Shown here: positions 28,133 to 38,591 of the stretch, in pieces
How the letters are laid out: each line of letters opens with the position of its first letter
Position numbering within the stretch: the first letter of the stretch is position 1
From: an uncultured Flavobacteriales bacterium
GTDB lineage: Bacteria; Bacteroidota; Bacteroidia; Flavobacteriales_G; Salibacteraceae
Assembly (NCBI GenBank): GCA_913020435.1
Contig: CAJVZZ010000010.1
Location: 1-64,000 of the forward strand
Reading direction: 5' to 3'
DNA: 64,000 nucleotides
Position numbers and translations under genes: made by a program
Notes under the pieces: model-generated
Database searches by the model: none
Seen by the model: only the letters and a program-made list of their open reading frames with translations
Told to the model about the DNA's origin: nothing

Positions 28133-30274
28133 TTAGTCTTTTACGATTCTTTGCAATTCTTTTTCGCCCTTAGAATTAGTGAGATGAAGGAAGTAAATAC
28201 CTTCATCTAAATCACTCAAATCACATTCAATAATATCTTGACCTAATCTAGTTTTAACGATTTGACCAGCTAAGCCCAAAACGCTTATTGAAACTATTGG
28301 CACATTAGATTTAAGAAATACTATACTCGAAGTAGGATTAGGATAAACCGCTGTATTTTGAATGGTGTTTGAATAGATGTTTGTTAAGTCAGCATCAATA
28401 ACTGTGATGGTTCCAATTATCGAACAACCGTTCTTATCGAACACTGTGCATGTGTAATCTCCAGCACATAAACCAGACAATAAGGAGTCTGTTGAACCCG
28501 TACTCCAAGAATAGGCGTATCCTGGAGTTCCTCCAGTTATTTCAATCCTAATCGATTCATCACAGGTGCTATCGTTATTTGAAATTTGAACCAAAGTATC
28601 AATTTCTAGTTTGCTAGGTTGAGTTAGATTAGTGGAATCAACAACTAAACAGCCGTTTGCGTCTGTCACTGTTAGTGTATATGATTTATTCGCAATCAGG
28701 TTATTTGCAATCGAGTCTTTAGTTCCGTCTGACCAAGCATATTGATAGGGTTTAGAACCGCCAGCGGCATTACCAGTTATTTTTCCGCTCGAATCTTCAA
28801 AGCAGTATAAATCCGTTTTACTTAGCGATAGAGTAGGAGAAACGGCATCTTCAATTGTAACTAATCGAATTGCTGAGCATCGCATAGAATCTGTAACTGT
28901 TACAAAGTACCGTCCTTTAGTCAATCCTAAAGCGCTATCGGAAATGGAACTGTTACTCCAGCGGAAATCATAAGGAGCTATACCACCACTTAGATTTATA
29001 ACCTGAGAGGAACCAATTGATTGATTGCATTTGTCATCAACTTCTGAAGTTGTAAAAACAAGAGTATTGCTTTGACTAGCTACTGATACAGATTGAGCGG
29101 AAGTACAGCCATTTCCATCTGAAATTGTAACTGAATAAATTCCAGCACTTAAACTATCAATTGAAGCTCCCGTTTTATTATTACTCCAATTAAATGAAGG
29201 TGTTCCAATTGCATTGGTAATATTGGAAACAATTGCTTCACCCCAACCATTGTTGCAGAATTCGGGATTAGAATTAATAGAAAAAGTAATATTAGAACCG
29301 CTTTCTTTAATTTCTGCAGTGTCAATAATCGAACATCCGTTCTTGTCCGTTATTGTTACAATATAAGAACCACTTTTTAGGTTTATTGCACTATCGTTAG
29401 AAATAGAAACTCCAGTAGGCCAAGAAACTGAGTACGGTATTTTTCCACCAGTAATTGAAGGTAGAGCCCAACCTGTGCTATCTCCGCATATAGAAGCGCT
29501 GGCAGTGAATGTATTAGAAATTACAGCTGGAGCACTAAGTTTAACGGTCTTTATTGCTTCGTTATTTACTTTATCAGTAACCGTAACAGAATATGTTCCT
29601 GGACCTAAGTTAACTAATGAATCAGCAACTGAAGCAGAGCCGCTCCATTTATAGGAATAAGGAGCGCCAGCACCACCAGTAACGTTTTTAATCACGATTT
29701 TTCCAGTATTAATTCCGCCACATAAAATTGAGGTACTATCAGCTAAAAATGTAATTAGATTAAGTGCCGCGATAGTTTTAGTGCTAGCATAAGTTTTATC
29801 TCCACTATTACCGCCATCTGAGTTTGCAGCTACACCAGCTCCATATATAGCTACAGTGCCTACATTAGTTGCTGGAGCTTTCCAAGTAATAGCAAAACTA
29901 CTTGTGCTAGAGGCTAAGCTTTGTCTTGCATAAGGTCTTCCTCCCGATGTAGTTGTGTTGAATCCAGTTCCAGAAAAACTACCCGCTCCTGTTGATATGT
30001 TAGTTGATTGAACCGTTGTTATTTCAAAACCATAAACAGTACCTCCAGTTAAGGCAAGTGTAATTGTGTATGTTTTACCAGGGTAATAAGAGGTAGGGCT
30101 AGTAATCGAAATGCTTCCGCCGGTTGGATTAAGAGATCCAGAATGGCACCCGGTACAATTTGCACCTGTTCGATTAGTACGATCGATAGGAGGGTTGGAG
30201 GAATAGTTAAGATGGATTAAACCAATTGCAGATAAAGATAGAACTGTAATAATTTTAAGAATAGATTTCTTCAA
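28133..30274 (-). CDS. Choice-of-anchor V protein with CxxCH and SprB-type repeats, T9SS-secreted
   Basis: 713 aa. After a signal peptide (about 1-25), NRTGANCTGCHSGSLNP holds a CxxCH motif of the kind that binds haem c. A Reeler/choice-of-anchor V domain follows (about 50-165, YYPGKTYTITLALTGG). Six or so repeats of 70-75 aa come next, each with a Y-x-W-S/N-x-G core and a SVTVTDxxGC ending, as in SprB repeats of gliding bacteria. The protein ends with a type A T9SS tail (VYPNPTSS). Likely surface-exposed adhesin. Whether haem is attached is not known. Confidence 0.85.
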   Translation of the reverse strand: MKKSILKIITVLSLSAIGLIHLNYSSNPPIDRTNRTGANCTGCHSGSLNPTGGSISITSPTSYYPGKTYTITLALTGGTVYGFEITTVQSTNISTGAGSFSGTGFNTTTSGGRPYARQSLASSTSSFAITWKAPATNVGTVAIYGAGVAANSDGGNSGDKTYASTKTIAALNLITFLADSTSILCGGINTGKIVIKNVTGGAGAPYSYKWSGSASVADSLVNLGPGTYSVTVTDKVNNEAIKTVKLSAPAVISNTFTASASICGDSTGWALPSITGGKIPYSVSWPTGVSISNDSAINLKSGSYIVTITDKNGCSIIDTAEIKESGSNITFSINSNPEFCNNGWGEAIVSNITNAIGTPSFNWSNNKTGASIDSLSAGIYSVTISDGNGCTSAQSVSVASQSNTLVFTTSEVDDKCNQSIGSSQVINLSGGIAPYDFRWSNSSISDSALGLTKGRYFVTVTDSMRCSAIRLVTIEDAVSPTLSLSKTDLYCFEDSSGKITGNAAGGSKPYQYAWSDGTKDSIANNLIANKSYTLTVTDANGCLVVDSTNLTQPSKLEIDTLVQISNNDSTCDESIRIEITGGTPGYAYSWSTGSTDSLLSGLCAGDYTCTVFDKNGCSIIGTITVIDADLTNIYSNTIQNTAVYPNPTSSIVFLKSNVPIVSISVLGLAGQIVKTRLGQDIIECDLSDLDEGIYFLHLTNSKGEKELQRIVKD

Positions 30275-30340
30275 AAGACCTTTGTTTTTACTAATAACGC
30301 TGGCATCTAATAATTGGTTTGGCGTATGTTGTATTAATTC

Positions 30341-31408
30341 TCAATTATTTTTTATATCCTCAATCCCTCCAACAATTGAATACGAGTGTTGGTTTAAGTT
30401 TTCAGAAAATTGCTGGGCTGCGTTTTTACTCCGAATTCCTTTTTGACAAATAAAAATAGGAGTTTTTGATTGATTTGATAACTCAAAATCCCAAGTACTA
30501 AGCGGGAGATTTAATCCACCAATATTATAATTCTCATATTCGATCATCTCTCGAACATCAATCAATTGATAATCTGGAGCATCAAGAAGAAGCTTTGCCG
30601 CAGTATAACTAATCTCTTTAACCAACGCATTTAACCCACAGAAATGCTCATAATTGTCCAACAGTTGGTCGACTTTAGAATGCTCAGGATCCTTTTCAAA
30701 CTCTAGAACTTGTTGCGAGTTATTCAGTGTATTAATGCAAAGTAGCTTCCCGCTCAATGGTTCTCCGACACCCGTAATGACCTTTATAGTCTCTAATGCT
30801 TGGTAGTTTCCAATAATGCCGGGAAGAATGCCTAACACTCCTATTTCACTGCATGAGGGCACACTTCCTGGACTTGGAGGCTCTGGGAACAAACACCGAT
30901 AAGTGGGACCGTTTTGATAATTGAAAACACTGACCTGACCTTCAAACTTGAAAATGCTTCCGTGAATCAGTGGTTTTTTAGTCATTACTGCAGCATCATT
31001 GCACAAATAACGAGTTGCAAAATTGTCTGTACCGTCGACGATCACATCGTATTCTGAGAATAAATCCAATGCGTTGTTATTGGTCAGTAAAAAGGGATAA
31101 GATTTTATTTTGATTAAATCGTTTTGCAGTTGCAGTCGAATAGCTGCTAATTCTGCTTTATTGATTCCAATATCAGAAGTATTGAATAGCACTTGCCTCT
31201 GCAAGTTGGAAACATCAACTACATCTCCGTCGATAATTCCAATGCAACCAACTCCGACTGCAGCTAAATAAAGCAACACAGGGCAACCTAATCCACCAGC
31301 ACCAACGACCAAAACCTTTGCATTTTTGAGTTTAAGTTGCGCTTTTTCGCCAAACTCTGGAAGTGTAAGGTGTCTATCGTAACGCTCTTTTTCTGCAGAA
31401 TTAAGCAT
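30341..31408 (-). CDS. thiF: ThiF/MoeB-family adenylyltransferase fused to a rhodanese domain
   Basis: 355 aa from ATG 31408, which overlaps the thiH stop by 8 bases (ATGCTTAA). The E1-like domain (about 1-245) has ERYDRHLTLPEFG, the nucleotide loop VLVVGAGGLGCP and DGTDNFATRYLCND, with Cys in the TYRCLFPEPP segment. The C-terminal rhodanese domain (about 270-355) has LIDVREMIEY and a catalytic Cys in FICQKGIRS. It activates the C-terminal glycine of ThiS for sulfur transfer, and the rhodanese part may hand over the sulfur. The position as last gene of the thi operon supports ThiF over MoeB. Confidence 0.85.
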   Translation of the reverse strand: MLNSAEKERYDRHLTLPEFGEKAQLKLKNAKVLVVGAGGLGCPVLLYLAAVGVGCIGIIDGDVVDVSNLQRQVLFNTSDIGINKAELAAIRLQLQNDLIKIKSYPFLLTNNNALDLFSEYDVIVDGTDNFATRYLCNDAAVMTKKPLIHGSIFKFEGQVSVFNYQNGPTYRCLFPEPPSPGSVPSCSEIGVLGILPGIIGNYQALETIKVITGVGEPLSGKLLCINTLNNSQQVLEFEKDPEHSKVDQLLDNYEHFCGLNALVKEISYTAAKLLLDAPDYQLIDVREMIEYENYNIGGLNLPLSTWDFELSNQSKTPIFICQKGIRSKNAAQQFSENLNQHSYSIVGGIEDIKNN

Positions 31409-32540
31409 GTTCTTCAACGCTTGGTTTTGAATTCCATAAAGCCGAGTCCCAATCTTTCCATACCGTTTCGTAGCCTGCATTAGAAATCATTTCAGCAATT
31501 TCTTTTGGGCTTCGAGCATCGTCTATTTCAAATTGTTCCAGCGATTCAGGTTCAACTGCATAGCCACCGGGGTTAGTCTTAGAGCCTGCGCTAGTACTTG
31601 TAATGCCTAGTTTAATGATGTGGTCTCTGAATTTAGGTGCTTCTCTAGTCGATAAGCTTAGCTCAACTTCCTCATTCATGATACGATATGCGCAAATGAG
31701 TTGAACCAATTCACGATCAGATATTTCAACTTTAGGCTGTAACTCTCCTTCGTGTGGTCGCAATCTTGGGAATGAAATGGAGTATTTAGTTTGCCAATAA
31801 GTTCGCTCTAAATAATCAAGGTGTAGGGCTGTTAAAAAGCTATCTACACGCCAATCTTCCAATCCAATTAAGCTCCCAATACCAATTTTATGCACTCCTG
31901 CTTTCCCTAAACGATCGGGTGTATCCAGACGATAATCAAAATTCGATTTTTTACCTTTTGGATGATGCTTTTTGTACTCAGCTTTATGGTAAGTCTCCTG
32001 ATAAACCAATACGGTATTCAGTCCACAAGGAATAAGTTCCTCATACTCTTTTTGGTCTAGTGGCTGCACTTCAATAGATATGTGAGAAAAGTGAGGTTGA
32101 ATCAGTTTTAATGCATTCTGGAAATAGTCAACTCCTACTTTGGTATTTGCTTCACCGGCAACCAGCAGAATATGATCAAAACCTAATGCTTTGATTGCTT
32201 TAACTTCTTCTAAAATCTCTTTATCGGTAAGTGTTCTTCGAGGAATTTTGTTGGTAAAACTAAACCCACAGTACGTACAAATGTTTTGACATTCATTCGA
32301 TAAATACATAGGAAGGTACATCTGAATGGTTTTCCCAAAACGTTTTTGAGTCAATTCATGACTTAATTTTGCCATTTTCTCTAAATAAGGAGCAGCAGCA
32401 GGGGATATAAGTGCCTTAAAATCTTCTAAGTCTCGCTTGTTTTTACCCAACGCACGTTCAACATCAGTATCCGTTTTTCCATAAATAGAAGCTTTGGTAG
32501 TATCCCAGTCGTATGTATTGAAAAGCGTTTTGAAACTCAT
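31401..32540 (-). CDS. thiH: 2-iminoacetate synthase ThiH
   Basis: 379-aa radical SAM enzyme. The cluster motif CQNICTYCGF (CxxxCxxC) is near residue 83. The family also shows LPMYLSNECQ before it and TSTSAGSKTNPGGY near the end. It cleaves tyrosine to give dehydroglycine for the thiazole ring and works with ThiG, which is encoded one base upstream. The 3' end overlaps the next gene. Confidence 0.96.
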   Translation of the reverse strand: MSFKTLFNTYDWDTTKASIYGKTDTDVERALGKNKRDLEDFKALISPAAAPYLEKMAKLSHELTQKRFGKTIQMYLPMYLSNECQNICTYCGFSFTNKIPRRTLTDKEILEEVKAIKALGFDHILLVAGEANTKVGVDYFQNALKLIQPHFSHISIEVQPLDQKEYEELIPCGLNTVLVYQETYHKAEYKKHHPKGKKSNFDYRLDTPDRLGKAGVHKIGIGSLIGLEDWRVDSFLTALHLDYLERTYWQTKYSISFPRLRPHEGELQPKVEISDRELVQLICAYRIMNEEVELSLSTREAPKFRDHIIKLGITSTSAGSKTNPGGYAVEPESLEQFEIDDARSPKEIAEMISNAGYETVWKDWDSALWNSKPSVEEHA

Positions 32541-32541
32541 G

Positions 32542-33309
32542 TTATAATTCGTCTAGAAATGATGTTAACGGGCTACTTGCATTTGCTCCTGAACTTACCG
32601 CTCCAAGTTTTGCTTCGAAAGCCATTCTTCCGGCTTGCGTAGCTAATTTAAAAGCTTTGGCCATCTCAACAGGATTATCGGCTACAGCTATCGCTGTGTT
32701 TACTAAAATCGCATCTGCACCTATTTCCATTGCTTTTGCAGCATCAGAAGGAGCTCCAATACCAGCGTCAACTATAACTGGTACGTTGCTTTGTTCAATA
32801 ATTATCTCAAGAAAATCCGAAGTTCTCAGTCCTTTGTTGCTGCCGATAGGTGCGCCTAATGGCATAACAGCTGCAGTTCCAACTTCTTCTAGACGCTTGC
32901 ACAACACAGGGTCTGCATGAATATACGGCAAAACAATAAAGCCAAGTTTGACCAATTCTTCAGCCGCCAAAAGTGTTTCAATAGGATCTGGAAGTAAATA
33001 TTTAGGATCAGGGTGTATTTCTAATTTGATCCAATTGGTTTCTAACGCTTCACGAGCTAATTCAGCAGCGAAGATGGCTTCTTTAGCGTTTCTTACTCCA
33101 GAAGTGTTTGGTAGCAAGGAAATGTGATTGGCAGATAAATGCTGGAGCATTGCATCTTGTCCGTTATTTAGATCGACACGTTTAAGTGCTACTGTAACTA
33201 ACTCAGAGCCTGAAGCAGTTATTGCTTCTCCCATTAATTCAGAAGATCTGAATTTACCTGTCCCAGTAAATAATCGGCTATGAAATTGTTTATCAGCTAT
33301 TTGCAACAT
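32542..33309 (-). CDS. thiG: Thiazole synthase ThiG
   Basis: 255-aa TIM-barrel enzyme. Features are [10 protein letters not shown] (start of the barrel), [30 protein letters not shown] with the Schiff-base Lys, and [20 protein letters not shown]. It makes thiazole phosphate from deoxyxylulose phosphate, dehydroglycine and ThiS thiocarboxylate. Start overlaps the thiE end by 17 bases. Confidence 0.96.
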   Translation of the reverse strand: MLQIADKQFHSRLFTGTGKFRSSELMGEAITASGSELVTVALKRVDLNNGQDAMLQHLSANHISLLPNTSGVRNAKEAIFAAELAREALETNWIKLEIHPDPKYLLPDPIETLLAAEELVKLGFIVLPYIHADPVLCKRLEEVGTAAVMPLGAPIGSNKGLRTSDFLEIIIEQSNVPVIVDAGIGAPSDAAKAMEIGADAILVNTAIAVADNPVEMAKAFKLATQAGRMAFEAKLGAVSSGANASSPLTSFLDEL

Positions 33310-33949
33310 TCGATTTTTCCTTAGTAGTCGTTAATTCATTTTGAAAAAAAGCAACCTGTTCTTTCCAATTTTCAGCGTTAATTAGTGCATTGGAAATGGC
33401 AATTCCTTGCACTCCAGTTGTTAGTATTGATTTAATATCTTCCACTTCAATTCCGCCAATTGCAACAATAGGGGTAGTGATGTTTTTTACAGCCATTTGA
33501 TCTATAATCGATTTATAGCCATCGATACCTAGCTGTGGGCTTAGCTTTTCCTTGGTTGTCGTAAAACGATAAGGACCCAAGCCAATATAATCTGCGCCAG
33601 CTTTGTAAGCCGCGTAAATATCTTCAATGGTATTGCAAGTGGCTCCAATCAATACTTTACCTTCAGTCAATGCTTTTGCAGAGGCAATTGGCATATCTCC
33701 CTTGCCTAGATGACAAGCATCAGCTTTACATTGTAATGCAATATCTAAATGGTCGTTTATACAAAGCATCACGCCAAACTTGGAAGTAATTATTCTAGCT
33801 TCTGTGGCTAAATCCTTAACATCTTCTTTACTATGTGCTTTTATCCGCACTTGAATCCATTCAACACCTGATTCACAAGCCTTTCGGACTTGCTCCAGCT
33901 GAACTTCAGGATCGTCTGAGTGGGTTATAAATTGTAGGTTTTTAAACAT
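33293..33949 (-). CDS. thiE: Thiamine-phosphate synthase ThiE
   Basis: 218 aa. ThiE signatures are [16 protein letters not shown] (VQxR-type), [55 protein letters not shown] and [12 protein letters not shown]. It joins pyrimidine diphosphate and thiazole phosphate. A second, shorter member of the same fold is encoded at 34705-35292; this one keeps the fuller set of motifs. Confidence 0.92.
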   Translation of the reverse strand: MFKNLQFITHSDDPEVQLEQVRKACESGVEWIQVRIKAHSKEDVKDLATEARIITSKFGVMLCINDHLDIALQCKADACHLGKGDMPIASAKALTEGKVLIGATCNTIEDIYAAYKAGADYIGLGPYRFTTTKEKLSPQLGIDGYKSIIDQMAVKNITTPIVAIGGIEVEDIKSILTTGVQGIAISNALINAENWKEQVAFFQNELTTTKEKSNVANS

Positions 33950-33955
33950 TAAATA

Positions 33956-34708
33956 TTATTGATAGTGATAGGCTAGGAGCGTCTTGTTGCTACCCAATAC
34001 CTTTTCTATATATCGTTTGCTTTTTAAAAGAGCCAAATGCATTGGAAAATCTAATGCTATATTACAGGCTAATGCGGTTGAAAGTACACAACCAGATCCG
34101 TGTTTTTCGGAGTAAGTACCTGCTTTTGGATTGAGTTTCTTGGTGCCTTTTTTGTCTGCAAAATAATCCACTCCAATCCGCTCTTCATTATGCCCACCTG
34201 TCAGATAAATCTGTGTTGATTTCGATAATTCTGACAAGCCCTCTTCTGTATTTTTTTTATTTGATAAATAACTCAATTCGTGTGAGTTAGGTGTAATCAT
34301 ATCAACTTTTGATAGAATATTTTTGAAATCAACATTTGAATCAAAATCAAAGAAGGTAGTGTCGTCGCTCGCCTTTACAACTGGGTCCCAAATTGTTGTT
34401 GCTTTTGGCCAATATTCCGCTGTCATTTCCAGTATTGCAGAAAGCATTTCAACGTTTTGAACAATGCCAATTTTAATAGCCTTAAAATCAACCTGCTTTA
34501 GAGCGTCACATTGCTCTTTGATATATGCGTGGGACAACCAATTTACAGACAATACCTTGTCTTCTCTTTGAACGGTATTCGCGGTTAAAACGGACATTCC
34601 ATAGCATCGCAGTCGTTCAGCAGTTTTAATGTCTGCCAAAACTCCAGCGCCGCCAGTAGGATCAAATCCGCCGATAGTCAATACATGTGGTCTTGCAGGT
34701 TTCATCAT
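33956..34708 (-). CDS. thiD: Hydroxymethylpyrimidine/phosphomethylpyrimidine kinase ThiD
   Basis: 250-aa ribokinase-fold enzyme: VLTIGGFDPTGGAGVLADIK at the N-terminus, TIWDPVVKASD and HGSGCVLSTALACNIAL (anion hole) near the C-terminus. It phosphorylates the pyrimidine made by ThiC. GFDPTGG replaces the usual GSDSSGG. Start overlaps the preceding stop by 4 bases (ATGA). Confidence 0.92.
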   Translation of the reverse strand: MMKPARPHVLTIGGFDPTGGAGVLADIKTAERLRCYGMSVLTANTVQREDKVLSVNWLSHAYIKEQCDALKQVDFKAIKIGIVQNVEMLSAILEMTAEYWPKATTIWDPVVKASDDTTFFDFDSNVDFKNILSKVDMITPNSHELSYLSNKKNTEEGLSELSKSTQIYLTGGHNEERIGVDYFADKKGTKKLNPKAGTYSEKHGSGCVLSTALACNIALDFPMHLALLKSKRYIEKVLGSNKTLLAYHYQ

Positions 34709-35292
34709 TCGACTATTTCTAATTGAATTGCAGATTGAATTTTCTGGAAATTTTCAAGTGGTTCTCCTTCAGAGTGCCAAATTGCTCCTAGACAAGCAGC
34801 GCCATTAAAACCTAATTCTATAGATTTAATCATTGTATGAGCATCAACGCCACCCAAAGCAAGAATAGCTGTTTCGCGCTTTCTTGGAATCCTATCCAAC
34901 GCTGGGTTTGCAGCATAATTCTCTTTTGAAATGCTTTTGAATATAGGACTCAAAGTACAAGACTTTATGTGCCCATTAATTTGCTCAAACTCTTCTAAGC
35001 TATGAATAGAGACTGAATCGCAGTGTTGAACTTTGCCTTGAATCACAGCCAATTTATATTGTAGATGCAGTTTACACCCGAATTCTTCAGCTAATTTTCT
35101 GTTGTAATGCACAAAAACCCTTTCTCTATAAGCTTTAGGAATAGAGGAAAGGTAATTGCGTATTGACTTTATATCTGAATGCGGTTTACGCAAATGAAAA
35201 CGTTTCAAGCCAGCTTTGAATAAATCCAAAACCAGTTCTAACTCATTTGGGTAATCCTTTTCAGGAGAGAAAACAGCTACTTCAAAAGGCAT
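34705..35292 (-). CDS. ThiE/TenI-like protein
   Basis: 195 aa of the thiamine-phosphate synthase fold. It shows LKRFHLRKPHSDIKSIRNYL, DSVSIHSLEEFEQ, LSPIFKSISKENY and AILALGGVDAHTMIKSIELG. It is shorter than the ThiE two genes downstream and departs from ThiE at several positions (HLRKP in place of QxRxK; SIHS in place of HLG). TenI-type thiazole tautomerase is the best guess; a second phosphate synthase is the alternative. Lies between thiC and thiD in the operon. Confidence 0.75.
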   Translation of the reverse strand: MPFEVAVFSPEKDYPNELELVLDLFKAGLKRFHLRKPHSDIKSIRNYLSSIPKAYRERVFVHYNRKLAEEFGCKLHLQYKLAVIQGKVQHCDSVSIHSLEEFEQINGHIKSCTLSPIFKSISKENYAANPALDRIPRKRETAILALGGVDAHTMIKSIELGFNGAACLGAIWHSEGEPLENFQKIQSAIQLEIVE

Positions 35293-35296
35293 GTCA

Positions 35297-37364
<2,068 letters not shown>

Positions 37365-37416
37365 ATATTCTTAAGTTATTTCAGGAAGAGAAGCCACGAA
37401 TGCAGCAGCATGTATG

Positions 37417-37492
37417 ACTTTTCCCTCCGCCGGTACTAACCGAATCAAGTATTAAGAGTATTTCTCAGTCGATACATCGACACCCCTAAAGT
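37417..37492 (-). promoter_or_regulatory. TPP riboswitch (THI element)
   Basis: On the minus strand: AGGGGTG, then CTGAGAAATACTC, TACTTGATTCGGTTAGTACC and GGCGGAGGGAA. These are the conserved blocks of the THI box (pyrimidine-binding CTGAGA and the GxxGGGAA side). It lies 52 bases upstream of thiS and presumably represses the whole operon when thiamine diphosphate is plentiful. Downstream, a CTCTTCC word could pair with the GGAGG at the thiS start; this is inference. Confidence 0.93.
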
Positions 37493-37553
37493 CTGAATTT
37501 CAAATGTAGAGTAAAGGGTTTGATTGTGCGTGGTAAAATGGTGTTAAAATATT

Positions 37554-37659
37554 GACTGCAAAGTTCTCAGAGGCTTCGCAAAGTTCACAAAGAGAATTTT
37601 CTGATCTGTAGCCAAATTACTTCGCGCTCTTCATGGACTCTTTATATTATTTCTGGTTA
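37554..37659. repeat. Degenerate inverted-repeat element (copy C)
   Basis: Left part GACTGCAAAGTTCTCAGAGG and CAAAGTTCACAAAG match copy A closely; the right end ATTTCTGGTTA matches CTTTGTGGTTA at 9 of 11. It lies between the murQ stop and the riboswitch. No gene was seen elsewhere in 37493-37695. Confidence 0.5.
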
Positions 37660-37695
37660 TTTCGTGTTGTTTGAATGAAGTGAAAGCTTAGTTAA

Positions 37696-38508
37696 TTATC
37701 TGCTCCCTTGAGAAATTGCTTCTCGAACGCTGCCATGCTTTTCCAATAAATCCTTAGCAACTGCATATTCAATTCCTAAACCTTCCATAATCATTTTGGT
37801 TCCGCGATCGACGAGTTTATCGTTGCTGAGCTGCATGTCCACCATGCGGTTGCCTTTTACTCGGCCAAGCTGAATCATGCAAGCAGTAGAAATCATATTC
37901 AATACTAATTTCTGAGCAGTTCCAGATTTCATGCGTGTGCTACCCGTAACGAATTCAGGTCCAACAACTACCGCAATCGGATAATCTGAAACTTGACTCA
38001 ACGAAGAATTCGGATTACAGGTAATGCAACCTGTTGGAATGTTGTTTTCTTGACATGTTTTTAATGCTCCAATAACGTAAGGAGTAGAGCCACTTGCCGC
38101 AATACCAATCACAAAGTCGTTTGAATTGATGTTGTATTGATTTAAATCCTTCCAGCCTTGTTCGGTATCGTCTTCTGCAAATTCAACCGCTGTTCGAATA
38201 GCGATATCTCCACCTGCGATGATTCCGATGACTAAATCAGGGTCAACTCCAAAAGTAGGAGGACATTCTGATGCGTCTACAATGCCAAGCCTTCCGCTTG
38301 TTCCAGCTCCCATGTAAAACAAGCGGCCCCCTTTTTTAAGTTGTTCGCTGGATCTAGCAATTAGCGCTTCAATAGAATCCAGTTCATTTGCAATAGCATT
38401 AGGAACCGTTTGATCTTCTTGATTAATCCCTGCGATTAAGTCTCGAATAGAAAGGTTTTCGAGATTATGGTGATTTGATGAAGATTCGGTGATGCTATCG
38501 TTTGCCAT
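37696..38508 (-). CDS. murQ: N-acetylmuramic acid 6-phosphate etherase
   Basis: 270-aa SIS-domain enzyme. Motifs: GGRLFYMGAGTSGRLGIVDA, ECPPTFGVDP, IAGGDIAIRTAVEFAEDD (catalytic Glu), IAASGSTPYVIGAL, and GSTRMKSGTAQKLVLNMIST. It cleaves the lactyl ether of MurNAc-6-phosphate in peptidoglycan recycling. Its promoter side (38509-38591) is shared with the divergent protease gene. No partner kinase gene is adjacent. Confidence 0.95.
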   Translation of the reverse strand: MANDSITESSSNHHNLENLSIRDLIAGINQEDQTVPNAIANELDSIEALIARSSEQLKKGGRLFYMGAGTSGRLGIVDASECPPTFGVDPDLVIGIIAGGDIAIRTAVEFAEDDTEQGWKDLNQYNINSNDFVIGIAASGSTPYVIGALKTCQENNIPTGCITCNPNSSLSQVSDYPIAVVVGPEFVTGSTRMKSGTAQKLVLNMISTACMIQLGRVKGNRMVDMQLSNDKLVDRGTKMIMEGLGIEYAVAKDLLEKHGSVREAISQGSR

Positions 38509-38591
38509 TTGTGTCTGTTTTTCGTCAAAATCAAAGGTAGAATACCCTTACTTTTAACGTTCGATTCGAATACATCTTTATACAATACATT

